Source of the DNA: Paucidesulfovibrio gracilis DSM 16080
GTDB taxonomy: Bacteria > Desulfobacterota > Desulfovibrionia > Desulfovibrionales > Desulfovibrionaceae
Assembly: GCF_900167125.1 (NCBI RefSeq)
Contig: NZ_FUYC01000001.1
Location: 186,001-250,000 of the forward strand
DNA: 64,000 bases
Direction of reading: 5' to 3'
Shown here one piece after another: positions 25,278-33,968 of this stretch; position 1 is the stretch's first letter; every line of letters begins with the position of its first letter. The position numbers were made by a program, and so were the translations under genes. The notes under the pieces were generated by a model, which saw nothing but the letters and a program-made list of their open reading frames with translations, ran no database searches and was not told the DNA's origin.

Positions 25278-25309
25278 CAAAAAAAGGAAAGGGGGGCCAA
25301 AGCCCCCCG
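25278..25309 (-). terminator. Internal terminator/attenuator between hynA and hynD
   Basis: On the minus strand a GC-only stem GGGGGGC/GCCCCCC is followed within five bases by seven T residues. It lies 32 bases after the hynA stop, so it would cut most transcripts before the maturation genes and keep structural subunits in excess. Confidence 0.7.
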
Positions 25310-25340
25310 ATCCATAGTGTTCGAGTATCCGTTGATCGGT

Positions 25341-27047
25341 CTACAGCACCCGGAACTTGCGGGTCTGGCCGGTCTTGGAGTCGATGACATGCACGCCGCA
25401 GGCGATGCAGGGGTCATAGGAGTGCACGGTACGCAGGATTTCCACCGGGCGCATGGGGTCGAAGATCGGGGTACCCATGAGGGCTTCCTCGACCGGACCG
25501 AGCACGCCGCTGTCGTCGCGGGGACCGAGGTTCCAGGTGGACGGAACGACCAGCTGGAAGTTCTCGATCTTGCCGTTCTTGATGTTGATCCAGTGAGACA
25601 GAGCACCACGCGGAGCGTTGACGAAACCAACGCCTTGCGCCTCGTCGGGCATTTCCCACTCGGTGTAGATCTCTTTGTCGCCGGCAGCGATGTTGGCCTT
25701 GAACTCATCCAACCAAGCCTGGGTCTGGTTGGCGATGACCAGGGTTTCAATACCGCGGGCAGCAGTACGACCCAGGGTGGAGTACAGGGCTTCGGGACCA
25801 ACGTTGAGGTACTTCAACACGTAGTCAACGGCATCCACAGTGGGCTTATGGCCACGGGCGTAAGCAACGAGCACCTGCGCCAACGGGCCGACTTCCGTGG
25901 ACTTGCCGTCCAGACGCGGAGCCTTCATCCAGGAGTAGTGCTCCTTGTCGCCCAGCTTGGTGTACTTGGGCTTGGTTTCGCCCTGGTACGGATGCTTGGG
26001 AGAGCCGTATTCGTACCAGGAGTACTTGACGTGCTCGTCGATCTTGGTGGGATCAAAGTCATAGACCTTGGACAGGTCGTTATTGAGAATAACGCCCTGG
26101 GGCAGGAACCGGGAATTGAGGTCGTATTCGTCCTCGGGGAACTCGCCGCAGGTCATGAAGTTGGTGGTCTTTCCGATGCCGCCCCAGTCCTTGTAGAAGG
26201 AGGCCACGGCCAGCAGATCGGGGATGTAGAAGTTGCGCACAAAGGCCGAGGTCTCTTCGTACAGCTCGGTGAACTCTTTGAGGCGCTTTTCCGTCATGGC
26301 TTCGTAGCAAGTGACGCCGCCCACCACGGTGAACTGAGTGTGGGGGTTCTTGGCGCCGAACACGGCCATAAGGCGAGCAGCTTTGACCTGGAGCTTAAGG
26401 GCGTCCAGGTAGTGCTTGGTGGCCATCAGGTCGGCTTCAGCGGGCAGATAGTAGGCGTCGTGGCCGCCTTCACGCAGGAAGTAGGCATTGGTGAACGGGC
26501 CCAGCTGACCGGACTCGATGAGCGCCTTGACGGTATCTTTGACGGCCGCGAAGTCAGCGGCTTTTTCTTTGCGATTGTCGTTCAGGCTATTGGAAAGGGA
26601 GGCAGCCTTTTTCGGGTCCGCATTGAGGACGTTGGCTACGTTGACCCAGTCCAGGGCGTGCAGGTGATAGAAATGCACGATGTGGTCATGCATGAACTGC
26701 GCGGCCAGAACGAGGTTGCGGATCAGCGTGGCATTCTTGGGGATCTTCACGCCCACGGCGTTGTCCACACAGCGGGTGGAGGCCAGGGCATGGGTGTAGG
26801 TGCAAACGCCACAGGAACGCTGGGTGAAGTGCTGGGCATCCCGAGGGTCGCGGCCCTTGAGAATGATCTCAAGACCACGGAACAGCTGGGAGCTGGAACG
26901 AACGTCGGCGACGACGCCGTTCTCGACTTCCACTTCGATGCGCAGGTGACCCTCGATACGGGTAACCGGATCAACCACGACCGGCCCGTTGTACGAGCTT
27001 TTGGGCGTAGCCGTGACCGGGGCGGCAACAGGCTTCTTACCAGACAT
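25341..27047 (-). CDS. hynA: Periplasmic [NiFe] hydrogenase large subunit
   Basis: This 568-residue catalytic subunit carries the Ni-Fe site that splits or forms H2. The nickel ligands are RSCGVC (Cys79, Cys82) and DPCIACGVH (Cys547, Cys550). The precursor ends with a 15-residue tail after His553 (VIDSKTGQTRKFRVL), which is the substrate of the HynD protease. There is no in-frame TGA, so this is a standard cysteine, not a selenocysteine, enzyme. ATG 27047 follows GGAGG. It lies 62 bases after hynB and is co-exported with the Tat-bearing small subunit. Confidence 0.97.
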   Translation of the reverse strand: MSGKKPVAAPVTATPKSSYNGPVVVDPVTRIEGHLRIEVEVENGVVADVRSSSQLFRGLEIILKGRDPRDAQHFTQRSCGVCTYTHALASTRCVDNAVGVKIPKNATLIRNLVLAAQFMHDHIVHFYHLHALDWVNVANVLNADPKKAASLSNSLNDNRKEKAADFAAVKDTVKALIESGQLGPFTNAYFLREGGHDAYYLPAEADLMATKHYLDALKLQVKAARLMAVFGAKNPHTQFTVVGGVTCYEAMTEKRLKEFTELYEETSAFVRNFYIPDLLAVASFYKDWGGIGKTTNFMTCGEFPEDEYDLNSRFLPQGVILNNDLSKVYDFDPTKIDEHVKYSWYEYGSPKHPYQGETKPKYTKLGDKEHYSWMKAPRLDGKSTEVGPLAQVLVAYARGHKPTVDAVDYVLKYLNVGPEALYSTLGRTAARGIETLVIANQTQAWLDEFKANIAAGDKEIYTEWEMPDEAQGVGFVNAPRGALSHWINIKNGKIENFQLVVPSTWNLGPRDDSGVLGPVEEALMGTPIFDPMRPVEILRTVHSYDPCIACGVHVIDSKTGQTRKFRVL

Positions 27048-27109
27048 ATTGAATCCTCCTTGGGTGCGAAACGCTTCTTGTTACAACAACCGATGCTTTA
27101 TACCGAGGG

Positions 27110-28054
27110 CTAGCCTTCTTCATAGAAGGGGGACATGTAGTCCCAGAAGCCAGGCTCGGAGCAGCCGATGCAGGGGTGACCGGCTTCAACAGGCCAGTTG
27201 GTCTGGTTGAACTTCACGGTCGGGCAGTTGTTGTAGGTGTAAGGGCCCTTGCAGCCCAGGCGCAGCAGGCAGTACCCCTTGCGGGCGCCCTCGTCGCCGA
27301 AGCTCTCGGCGAACAGATCTTCGTCGTAGTACTTCTGACGGGGACACTTGTCGTGCACGCTGTCGCCGTAGAACATCATGGGGCGACCCTCGCCGTCCAA
27401 CTCGGGGATGCCGTTTTGCAGGAAGTGCACCACGGTGCCGAGCAGGTTGTACGGGTTCGGCGGGCAACCGGAGATGTTGATGACCGGCTTGTCCGTGATT
27501 TCACGCACGCCGACGGCCTTGGTCGGGTTCGGCGCAGCAGCCTGCACGCCGCCGAAGGTGGCGCAGGTGCCGTAGGCGATGACCGCAGCGGCTTTGTTCA
27601 CGTACTCGGTGTTGTAGTCCAGCATGGTGCGACCAGCCACCTTGCCGTAGATGCCGTCATCGGCGGTGGGGATGGCACCCTCGACCACGCAGACATAGCC
27701 GTGCTCGGAATGAGTGGCCTCGTGCAGAGCCTTTTCAGCCATTTCACCGGCGGCGGCCATGACGGTCTCGTGGTAGTCCAGGGAGATAACGCCCAGAATC
27801 AGCTCGGCGAAGGGGGGGTTCATCCCGCGAAGGATGGACTCCGAGCAGCCGGTGCATTCCGCGTTGTGCAGCCACACCACGGAGGGGCGACGCTTGGAAG
27901 TCAGAGCCTCGGCAACCTTCGGAGCAAAGGCCGTGCCCATGCCCATCACCGCGGCGACCGTGCCGCACATCTTCATGAAATCACGGCGCGACACGCCGGC
28001 CTTCGCCAGCCTTTCCTCGACTTTGTCTCCACCATGACTGACGGAAAACTTCAT
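27110..28054 (-). CDS. hynB: Periplasmic [NiFe] hydrogenase small subunit
   Basis: The 314-residue precursor has a twin-arginine signal ([10 protein letters not shown], residues 22-31) ending about residue 50. The mature part has the proximal cluster motif [15 protein letters not shown], the His and Cys ligands of the distal [4Fe-4S] ([15 protein letters not shown]) and medial cluster ([13 protein letters not shown]). Electrons pass from the Ni-Fe site to cytochrome c3 in the periplasm. ATG 28054 follows GGAGG. It is the first gene of the operon. Confidence 0.97.
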   Translation of the reverse strand: MKFSVSHGGDKVEERLAKAGVSRRDFMKMCGTVAAVMGMGTAFAPKVAEALTSKRRPSVVWLHNAECTGCSESILRGMNPPFAELILGVISLDYHETVMAAAGEMAEKALHEATHSEHGYVCVVEGAIPTADDGIYGKVAGRTMLDYNTEYVNKAAAVIAYGTCATFGGVQAAAPNPTKAVGVREITDKPVINISGCPPNPYNLLGTVVHFLQNGIPELDGEGRPMMFYGDSVHDKCPRQKYYDEDLFAESFGDEGARKGYCLLRLGCKGPYTYNNCPTVKFNQTNWPVEAGHPCIGCSEPGFWDYMSPFYEEG

Positions 28055-28593
28055 AGAACACCTCCAAATTGAATGGATCGCATGACGTTGAACGTCCTTA
28101 TCCTAGCTTTTGTGGCGACCACGGGTCGACACGAAAACATTTCCCCCTGCCTCAAAAATAACACTATCAACTTTCGCGTGTTATTGTTCGCATATTTTAA
28201 CTAGAACTGTGCTATCCAGCTGTTTTCATTAAATTAGTACGTACCTCCTACCCTCTCTTTGAGACAAAAGCAATAGGCTTTGAGAAATCCAACAGAATAG
28301 CACGATTTTACCAACCCAGACATACGCTCGTGAAAAACCGCGCAGGTACTATGCGAAAATATTCACTTGAAAACCATTTTCAATTTTGTAACGTGATTTT
28401 CACTGAAAAATTTTTTTTGAACTTGTTCTTTTTCTGCTTATCCATCGGCAAAACAGCCTCTTTGCCCCGCTTTTCCGTCACACGATGATGCCTACGGGTC
28501 ACATCGTTCACATCACAACGCACGAAAAAAGAACACACCGGGATGGAGAGGACAAAATACAGCATTTTTCCCGAAGGGAAGAATCAAAGAGAC
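28055..28593. other. Long upstream region of the hydrogenase operon
   Basis: This is 540 bases, markedly AT-rich around 28140-28450, between hynB (leftward) and the 3' end of the UPF0280 gene. I see no credible gene. A 61-codon frame on the minus strand (28380-28565) has no SD or family features. The region presumably holds the hyn promoter and regulator sites; no consensus sigma-54 promoter was found by eye. Confidence 0.5.
28157..28185. promoter_or_regulatory. Inverted repeat upstream of hynB
   Basis: AATAACAC and GTGTTATT are perfect 8-base inverted arms separated by 13 bases, about 100-130 bases upstream of the hynB ATG. It could be a regulator-binding palindrome or a small hairpin. The protein is unknown. 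Confidence 0.45.
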
Positions 28594-29349
28594 TCAGAGC
28601 GTAACCAATTCCACATCGCCCCATGCCGCGACCTTGCCGCCGCCCTGGGCAAAAACCCCGCATACTCCATTCCCCGCCCAGCCCTGGGCCGTTTCCAGCA
28701 CACGGTCCACGTCCTCGGCCCGGCGCAACATGTTGCAGAGTGCCGTGGCCGCAGCATCGGCCAGAGCACCGTTTTTTCCCAGAACCGTGACAAGCTCCCC
28801 CTGACCGAGACTCAACGAATGGCCGATAAGCGCCGAAGAGGAGCAGACGGCCAGGGGGAAGGCGTGGGGATCGATACGCAGTCCAAGCCTGGAGCCGGAA
28901 GCGGGATCCGCCAGCAAGGCCACAGTGCGCTCCCGCGTGGATATCATATATATGTCCCCGCCATTCTCCACGAGCACATCCGGGCTAAGCCGGGCCAGCT
29001 CCTCGGCCACGGCCTGCGCGATGGTTCCGGCCACCGAAGCCATGGGACCGACCCCGCAAATCCGACCGGCCTCAGCCATGCCCCGGATCAATTGCGGTGC
29101 TCCGGAAAGGGGTGTCACTGGAGAGAGGGAGGCACCGAATTCCGGATGGAGCGTCAAATACGACGTGAGCTGGCCACGAAATCGATGCAACGCTTCCATG
29201 GCCGGATCCCGCAACCGCTCCCGGGCAACGATCCACAAGTCAGACTGCCCCACCGCCGCCTGAAACGCCACTTCCCCGGAGCGGGTCAGGGACTCGGTGC
29301 GGTATCGCCGTTCCGGGGAGCGGTGCACGGTCCTTGGTCGACGCTTCAC
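28594..29349 (-). CDS. UPF0280 family protein (ApbE-like fold)
   Basis: The protein is 251 residues. GPMASVAGTIAQAVAEELAR, VLVENGGDIYM and the following ADPASGSRLGLRI match UPF0280 proteins, which resemble the ApbE FMN-transferase fold. The biochemical role of the family is unknown. The start is GTG 29349 with an AGGGA-like SD. It follows the LUD-domain gene by 34 bases on the same strand, so the two probably form an operon. Confidence 0.82.
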   Translation of the reverse strand: MKRRPRTVHRSPERRYRTESLTRSGEVAFQAAVGQSDLWIVARERLRDPAMEALHRFRGQLTSYLTLHPEFGASLSPVTPLSGAPQLIRGMAEAGRICGVGPMASVAGTIAQAVAEELARLSPDVLVENGGDIYMISTRERTVALLADPASGSRLGLRIDPHAFPLAVCSSSALIGHSLSLGQGELVTVLGKNGALADAAATALCNMLRRAEDVDRVLETAQGWAGNGVCGVFAQGGGKVAAWGDVELVTL

Positions 29350-29383
29350 AGGGGAATCCCTGCCCTGCGGCTCATCCCGCCGG

Positions 29384-30037
29384 TCACAGTCCCAAATCCT
29401 CGTTGACCAACACCACTTTGATCCGTCCCTGCGGGAAAGACTTTTCAGTGATGGTCCAATGATTACAGATGCGGTCCGGGCTTTTGCAATCCATACAGCG
29501 TCCGGTTTTCACGCACGGAGTCTTCATGTTCAGGCGCATGGCGTTCACCGGGGCGGCATATTCCTTGATGCGCTCCATGGCGGCGTTCAGATCGGATACC
29601 AACTTATTCCGCCCCACCACCACGACAACGGAACGCGGGCCAAAGGTCAGTGCTGCCACGCGGTTGCCGAACATATCAAGGTTGACCAGCATTCCATCCT
29701 CGGTCACGGCGTTGGTGCCGGTGAGGAACAGATCCACCAAAAGCGCCTGACGGCGCAGCTCATACTTGTCTTCCCACGAAAGGTCTTTGTTCCAGGTATC
29801 GAGCACCTCAATATCAGCCATGGCCTTGTAGGCATCATACAATCCAGTGGTCGCGATGCTGCCGGACCCGCCAAAACTGACGCTGGCCGGAGCCAGAGCC
29901 GGAGAGAGTTGCTCAAAGACCAAACGTCTGGCCTGCTCCGCATTCTCCACGACATGGGCTTCAAACTGATTTTGCTCCAACGCCTCGCGGGTCTCGGCCA
30001 ACCGTACATTCCAGTATTCACGGACAGGATCACTCAT
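29384..30037 (-). CDS. LUD-domain protein (LutC/YkgG, DUF162)
   Basis: The protein is 217 residues. The N-terminal [20 protein letters not shown] and the central [15 protein letters not shown], with [19 protein letters not shown] and a C-terminal [10 protein letters not shown], are typical of stand-alone LUD proteins in anaerobes. Homologues work in lactate oxidation (LutC) but this short type is uncharacterised. The four Cys near [17 protein letters not shown] could bind metal. ATG 30037 follows AAGGGG; an upstream in-frame start at 30091 is less likely. It is divergent from rpmH. Confidence 0.85.
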   Translation of the reverse strand: MSDPVREYWNVRLAETREALEQNQFEAHVVENAEQARRLVFEQLSPALAPASVSFGGSGSIATTGLYDAYKAMADIEVLDTWNKDLSWEDKYELRRQALLVDLFLTGTNAVTEDGMLVNLDMFGNRVAALTFGPRSVVVVVGRNKLVSDLNAAMERIKEYAAPVNAMRLNMKTPCVKTGRCMDCKSPDRICNHWTITEKSFPQGRIKVVLVNEDLGL

Positions 30038-30183
30038 GAAAAACACCCCTTCATTCTCTTTGCTTGTCGGGTTACGAGGTCCAAGGCGCAACGGATGCGC
30101 GCCGCTCCCAAATGTGCTATCAAGAAATGAATCAAAGGTTAACCGCCAGAGCGTCGCCCTCGGTTGCCCCGTTGCTTCACGGC

Positions 30184-30212
30184 TTGACGAAGGCCGTCCA
30201 AGCGGCTATAGG
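30184..30212 (+). promoter_or_regulatory. Promoter of the rpmH operon
   Basis: TTGACG (30184-30189), a 17-base spacer and TATAGG (30207-30212) lie about 50 bases before the rpmH start. Confidence 0.65.
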
Positions 30213-30263
30213 GCTGTGTTCCACACTGAGGCATTCAACGACAACATTCTCAGGAGATATACC

Positions 30264-30398
30264 ATGAAGAGAACGTTTCAGCCCCGTAATTTGAAGAGAA
30301 AAAGGACCCACGGATTTCTCGTCCGTTCCCGCACCAAGAACGGCCGCGCCGTGCTGCGTCGCCGCCGGGCCAAGGGACGCAAAAGATTAAGCGTTTAG
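30264..30398 (+). CDS. rpmH: 50S ribosomal protein L34
   Basis: The protein is 44 residues, [20 protein letters not shown] and the basic tail [18 protein letters not shown], nearly invariant in bacteria. ATG 30264 follows AGGAG. It is the first gene of the rpmH-rnpA-yidD-yidC-jag-mnmE block. Its last codons overlap the proposed start of rnpA. Confidence 0.98.
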   Translation: MKRTFQPRNLKRKRTHGFLVRSRTKNGRAVLRRRRAKGRKRLSV

Positions 30399-30778
30399 GC
30401 TGGTCGCGGGAGCGCCGCCTGCTCAAGCGGGCCCAGTTCAGTGCCTGCTACGACCATGGACGAAAGTACTTCAGCAAGCTGTTCGTACTCTTCGTCCTGC
30501 CCCGCGACGAAGCTCCGCATCCTGTGCGGATCGGCTTGACCGTGGGGAAAAAGGTCGGCAATGCAGTGGCGCGTAACCGTGTGAAACGTGTATTGCGCGA
30601 GTTCTTCCGCCTTTCGCAGGATCGGTTTTCCTGCCTGGCGGACATTGTGGTCGTGCCGAAACGCACCCTTGATCCGCAACGATTCGATCTCGCCCAGGCC
30701 GACGGGGATCTACGCCCCGTAATGCGCCGGATCATGCGTGACCTGGCGCCGACCCAAGCCCCACTCGAGAGGTCGTGA
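30386..30778 (+). CDS. rnpA: Ribonuclease P protein component, apparent AUU start
   Basis: RnpA is the protein cofactor of the RNase P ribozyme that trims pre-tRNA 5' ends. The conserved core [20 protein letters not shown] and the N-terminal [19 protein letters not shown] are in one frame. That frame has no ATG, GTG or TTG between the stop near 30285 and a GTG at 30524, which would remove the first ~45 conserved residues. The best start is ATT at 30386 with AAGGGA upstream, giving 130 residues and a 13-base overlap with rpmH; CTG 30419 is an alternative. The stop overlaps the yidD ATG. Confidence 0.85.
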   Translation: MKRLGWSRERRLLKRAQFSACYDHGRKYFSKLFVLFVLPRDEAPHPVRIGLTVGKKVGNAVARNRVKRVLREFFRLSQDRFSCLADIVVVPKRTLDPQRFDLAQADGDLRPVMRRIMRDLAPTQAPLERS

Positions 30779-31020
30779 TGCGCTTTGTCGCATTGGCGTT
30801 GATTTGGATATATCAACGTCTCATTTCGCCCCTCTTTCCGGGCTGCTGCAGGTTCCGCCCCACGTGCTCCGAATATGCGCGTGAGGCGGTAATCCTGCAT
30901 GGTTTTTTTAAAGGTTCCTACTTGACGATCCGACGCCTCCTGCGTTGCCACCCTCTCTGTCGCGGCGGCTTCGACCCCGTGCCCCCGCCCTCTCCGGGCC
31001 AAACCACCAAAGCGAGTTGA
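30778..31020 (+). CDS. yidD: Membrane protein insertion efficiency factor YidD
   Basis: The protein is 80 residues. [32 protein letters not shown] and [13 protein letters not shown] are the family signature with its conserved cysteines. It is a peripheral inner-membrane protein that assists YidC. ATG 30778 overlaps the rnpA stop by one base (TGATG); a GTG one codon upstream is also possible. Confidence 0.95.
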   Translation: MRFVALALIWIYQRLISPLFPGCCRFRPTCSEYAREAVILHGFFKGSYLTIRRLLRCHPLCRGGFDPVPPPSPGQTTKAS

Positions 31021-31024
31021 TCCC

Positions 31025-32659
31025 ATGGAGACCAAACGCATAATCCTTGCCCTGGTCCTGTCGTTCGCCGTTTTCTTCGGCTGGCAGCTCCTCTTCCCCC
31101 AACAGCGCCCGCAGCAGCCCGCCGAACAGACCACGGCCAGCACCGCGGAACAACCCGCACAGCAAGCCACATCCGCCGCTCCTGCAGCCACGGCTCCCGA
31201 AGCCGCTTTGAGCGCGGACATCGCCCCCATCGAAGCCACCGAGGGACGCGACATCACCGTCAAAACCCCGCTCTACACGGCTCGATTCAACACGCAGGGC
31301 GGCCTGCTGGAAAGCTTCTCGCTGCATGATTATTTCCTTTCCGTTCCTGTGGACGGACAGCCCCTGCCCGACCAGATCAACATGATTTCCGGCGGTGCCT
31401 CCCTGGGGCTGCTCGTGGACGGCGCACGGACCTGGGAAAATGCCCAATGGGACACCGAGGTAAAGAACCTGGAGCTGGAACAGGGGTCCGGCACGGTGAT
31501 CTTTCACGGCCGCATCGAGGGCTACGACATCGAGCGGATCATGACCTTTGAGGCGGACAGCTACAGCATTACGGAAGAAGTGCGGATCATCAGCACCGAT
31601 GCTTCCTCCGCGGACCTGCGCATCACCCACCAGGCCGCGACCAATGCCCTGGCCGAGCTTTCCGGCACCTACAACCCCGCCAAGATCGTTTGGCAGCTCG
31701 ACGGCAGCCTGGACGACGAAACCGACCAGGACGACTTGCGTACCGACGGCTTACAGCCCGTAAGCAACCCCACCTGGTCCGCCATCGACAACAACTATTT
31801 CATCCTGGCCATGCAGCCCTCGGGCAATTCCCTGCTGGAAGGCGGCATGACCGGCGATACGTTCTTCATGAACCTGAGCACCGGCACCGGCTCCATCCGC
31901 CCCGGCGAAAGCCGCAGCATCGCCATGAAGTACTTCATCGGCCCCATGGACCGGGACCAGCTGATTGCCGCGTCCCCGGAACTGGGGCAGGCCGTGAACT
32001 TCGGCTGGTTCGACTTCATCGCCAAGCCCATGCTGCTCTTCCTGGTCTGGCTGCATCAGTACGTTGGCAACTGGGGTGTGGCCATCATCATTCTGACCGT
32101 AATCATCAAGCTGATTTTCTGGCCGCTTTCCCAACGCAGCTACAAATCCATGGAGCAGATGAAAAAAATCCAGCCCATGGTCCAGAAGTTGCGCGAAAAG
32201 TACAAGGACGACAAGCAGCGGCTCAACCAGGAAACCATGCAGCTCTACAAGACCTACAAGGTCAACCCGGCCGGAGGATGTCTGCCCATGGTGGTGCAGA
32301 TTCCGGTCTTCTTCGGCCTGTATAAGGCTCTGCTGGGAGCCATTGAGCTGCGCCACGCCGGGTTCATCGACACCCTGCCCTTCACCGACATGGTCTGGCT
32401 GGCCGACCTGTCCGCAAAGGATCCCTTCTACATCACGCCGCTGGTCATGGGTGCCACCATGTTCCTCCAGCAGCTGATGACGCCCACGGCAGGCGATCCC
32501 ACCCAAAAGAAAATCATGTACATCATGCCCGTGGTCTTCACCTTCCTGTTCCTGCAGTTCCCGGCGGGCCTCGTGGTGTACTGGCTGTGCAACAACGTGC
32601 TCTCCATAGCGCAGCAGTGGTGGATCGCCCAAAGCGGCAAAAAAGGGAAGGCCGCCTAG
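31025..32659 (+). CDS. yidC: Membrane protein insertase YidC
   Basis: The protein is 544 residues with an N-terminal signal-anchor (IILALVLSFAVFFGWQLLFP), a Pro/Gln/Ala-rich linker, the large periplasmic P1 domain (about 80-330) and a C-terminal five-helix 60KD_IMP domain (from FDFIAKPMLLFLVWLHQYV). It inserts and folds inner-membrane proteins alone or with SecYEG. ATG 31025 lies four bases after yidD. Confidence 0.97.
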   Translation: METKRIILALVLSFAVFFGWQLLFPQQRPQQPAEQTTASTAEQPAQQATSAAPAATAPEAALSADIAPIEATEGRDITVKTPLYTARFNTQGGLLESFSLHDYFLSVPVDGQPLPDQINMISGGASLGLLVDGARTWENAQWDTEVKNLELEQGSGTVIFHGRIEGYDIERIMTFEADSYSITEEVRIISTDASSADLRITHQAATNALAELSGTYNPAKIVWQLDGSLDDETDQDDLRTDGLQPVSNPTWSAIDNNYFILAMQPSGNSLLEGGMTGDTFFMNLSTGTGSIRPGESRSIAMKYFIGPMDRDQLIAASPELGQAVNFGWFDFIAKPMLLFLVWLHQYVGNWGVAIIILTVIIKLIFWPLSQRSYKSMEQMKKIQPMVQKLREKYKDDKQRLNQETMQLYKTYKVNPAGGCLPMVVQIPVFFGLYKALLGAIELRHAGFIDTLPFTDMVWLADLSAKDPFYITPLVMGATMFLQQLMTPTAGDPTQKKIMYIMPVVFTFLFLQFPAGLVVYWLCNNVLSIAQQWWIAQSGKKGKAA

Positions 32660-32681
32660 TCCGTCACACAAGAGGAAACAC

Positions 32682-33812
32682 ATGAGCGAGTTCAAGGAAT
32701 TCCAGGGAAAAACCCTGGACGAAGCCATCCAGTCCGCGTGCGAGCACTACGACGTGCCGCGCGCGAAACTGGAAATCGAAATCATTAGCGGCGGTTCCAC
32801 CGGCATCTTCGGGCTGGTGGGCGTACGCAAGGCATCGGTCAAGGCCCGGCCCCGGGGCGGCGTCAAACCCGTCCTTTCACAGGAGGCCTCCAAAGACACC
32901 AAACAATCCGCTCCCCGCTCCGCTGGCGAAGCCAATGACGCACAGCGGCAGAAAAAGTCCGCGAAATCCGGTTCCGCACAAGCGCAAGAACCGAAAAACA
33001 TCGCGCCGGCCCAGGAAGATTCCAAACCTAAATCCACGCCACGCTCCGGGAGCAAACCGCACAAAGCCCCGGCTCCCAAGCCGGAAGCCAAGGCCGAAGC
33101 AGCAGAACCGGTCCGCCAGGCAGGCAACGGCAAAGCTGGACAGGATGCAGGGCAAACGCCCGAATATCCGCCCCGGCGGACCGTGCACGAGGCCAATCCG
33201 GCTCCGGTCCCGGCCGACAAGGACACGGTTCCCGACTTTCCCGGAGACGAACCGGAACAGCAGCCTGCGGATAATAACGGTAACGGTAACGGCGACAACA
33301 ACAGCAACGGCAACGGTTCCCGCGGTCCCTCCCTGGAAGGGCTGGACAAGGAAAAGCTGCAAGCCGTCGTCCGGGAAGCAGCTCTGACCCTGCTCCACAA
33401 TCTGGCCCCGGATCCGGGATTGGATATCACCGTGGAAGCGGACCGGGTTCACGTCATGATTGATGACGAGGAACACTCCGGCCTGATCATTGGGCGTGAG
33501 GGACAAACCCTTTCCGCCCTGCAATACCTGCTCAACCGCATCGTTTCCCGCAATATGGGAACGTCTGTGCGTGTGCAGCTGGATACCGGTGATTACCGCG
33601 AACGGCAGGACGAGAAACTGCGCCAGCAAGCCCGCCGCATGGCGGAAAAGGCCATCAAGTCCCGCCGCACGCAGAGCACCAAGCCCATGAGTTCCTACCA
33701 CCGTCGGGTGGTGCACCTCACGGTGCAGGAGATGTCGGGCGTGATCACGCGTTCCAAGGGCGAAGGCCCGCTCAAGCGTGTGCTCATCGTTCCCAAGCGG
33801 CGCAGCCGCTGA
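32682..33812 (+). CDS. jag: Jag/KhpB family RNA-binding protein
   Basis: The protein is 376 residues: a Jag_N domain (EFQGKTLDEAIQSACEHYDV to about 55), a long low-complexity linker (60-215) rich in Lys/Ala/Pro with an Asn-Gly run, a KH domain (HSGLIIGREGQTLSALQYLL) and an R3H domain ending LKRVLIVPKRRSR. It binds RNA and is coupled to yidC in many bacteria. The linker is longer than in most homologues. ATG 32682 follows AGAGGA. Confidence 0.94.
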   Translation: MSEFKEFQGKTLDEAIQSACEHYDVPRAKLEIEIISGGSTGIFGLVGVRKASVKARPRGGVKPVLSQEASKDTKQSAPRSAGEANDAQRQKKSAKSGSAQAQEPKNIAPAQEDSKPKSTPRSGSKPHKAPAPKPEAKAEAAEPVRQAGNGKAGQDAGQTPEYPPRRTVHEANPAPVPADKDTVPDFPGDEPEQQPADNNGNGNGDNNSNGNGSRGPSLEGLDKEKLQAVVREAALTLLHNLAPDPGLDITVEADRVHVMIDDEEHSGLIIGREGQTLSALQYLLNRIVSRNMGTSVRVQLDTGDYRERQDEKLRQQARRMAEKAIKSRRTQSTKPMSSYHRRVVHLTVQEMSGVITRSKGEGPLKRVLIVPKRRSR

Positions 33813-33968
33813 CCCCGTTTCGGGGGTATCTGCCCCGACGCGAACATGTCATTCAAGGGATGGCGGGGAGACATCGCCCGTCATCCCTTTTTCCGTTCCA
33901 ATGGGACGCCAGGCTACCTCCGACCGTATCCGCTTTCCTGGCTGGGCGTTCCTTACGAGGTGTTTTGC

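Noticed and set aside
25341-27047. Selenocysteine in the hydrogenase large subunit
   Set aside because: Both nickel-ligand motifs have ordinary Cys codons and no in-frame TGA.
25248-27113. 621-codon open frame antisense to hynA
   Set aside because: It mirrors the hynA codons, has no SD or family features, and hynA is unambiguous.
28380-28565. 61-codon leftward frame in the hyn upstream region
   Set aside because: It has AT-rich composition, no SD and no conserved pattern.
30040-30260. Possible oriC or DnaA-box cluster near rpmH
   Set aside because: rpmH is often near dnaA and oriC, but no TTATCCACA-like boxes or AT-rich unwinding region are visible, and dnaA is not here.
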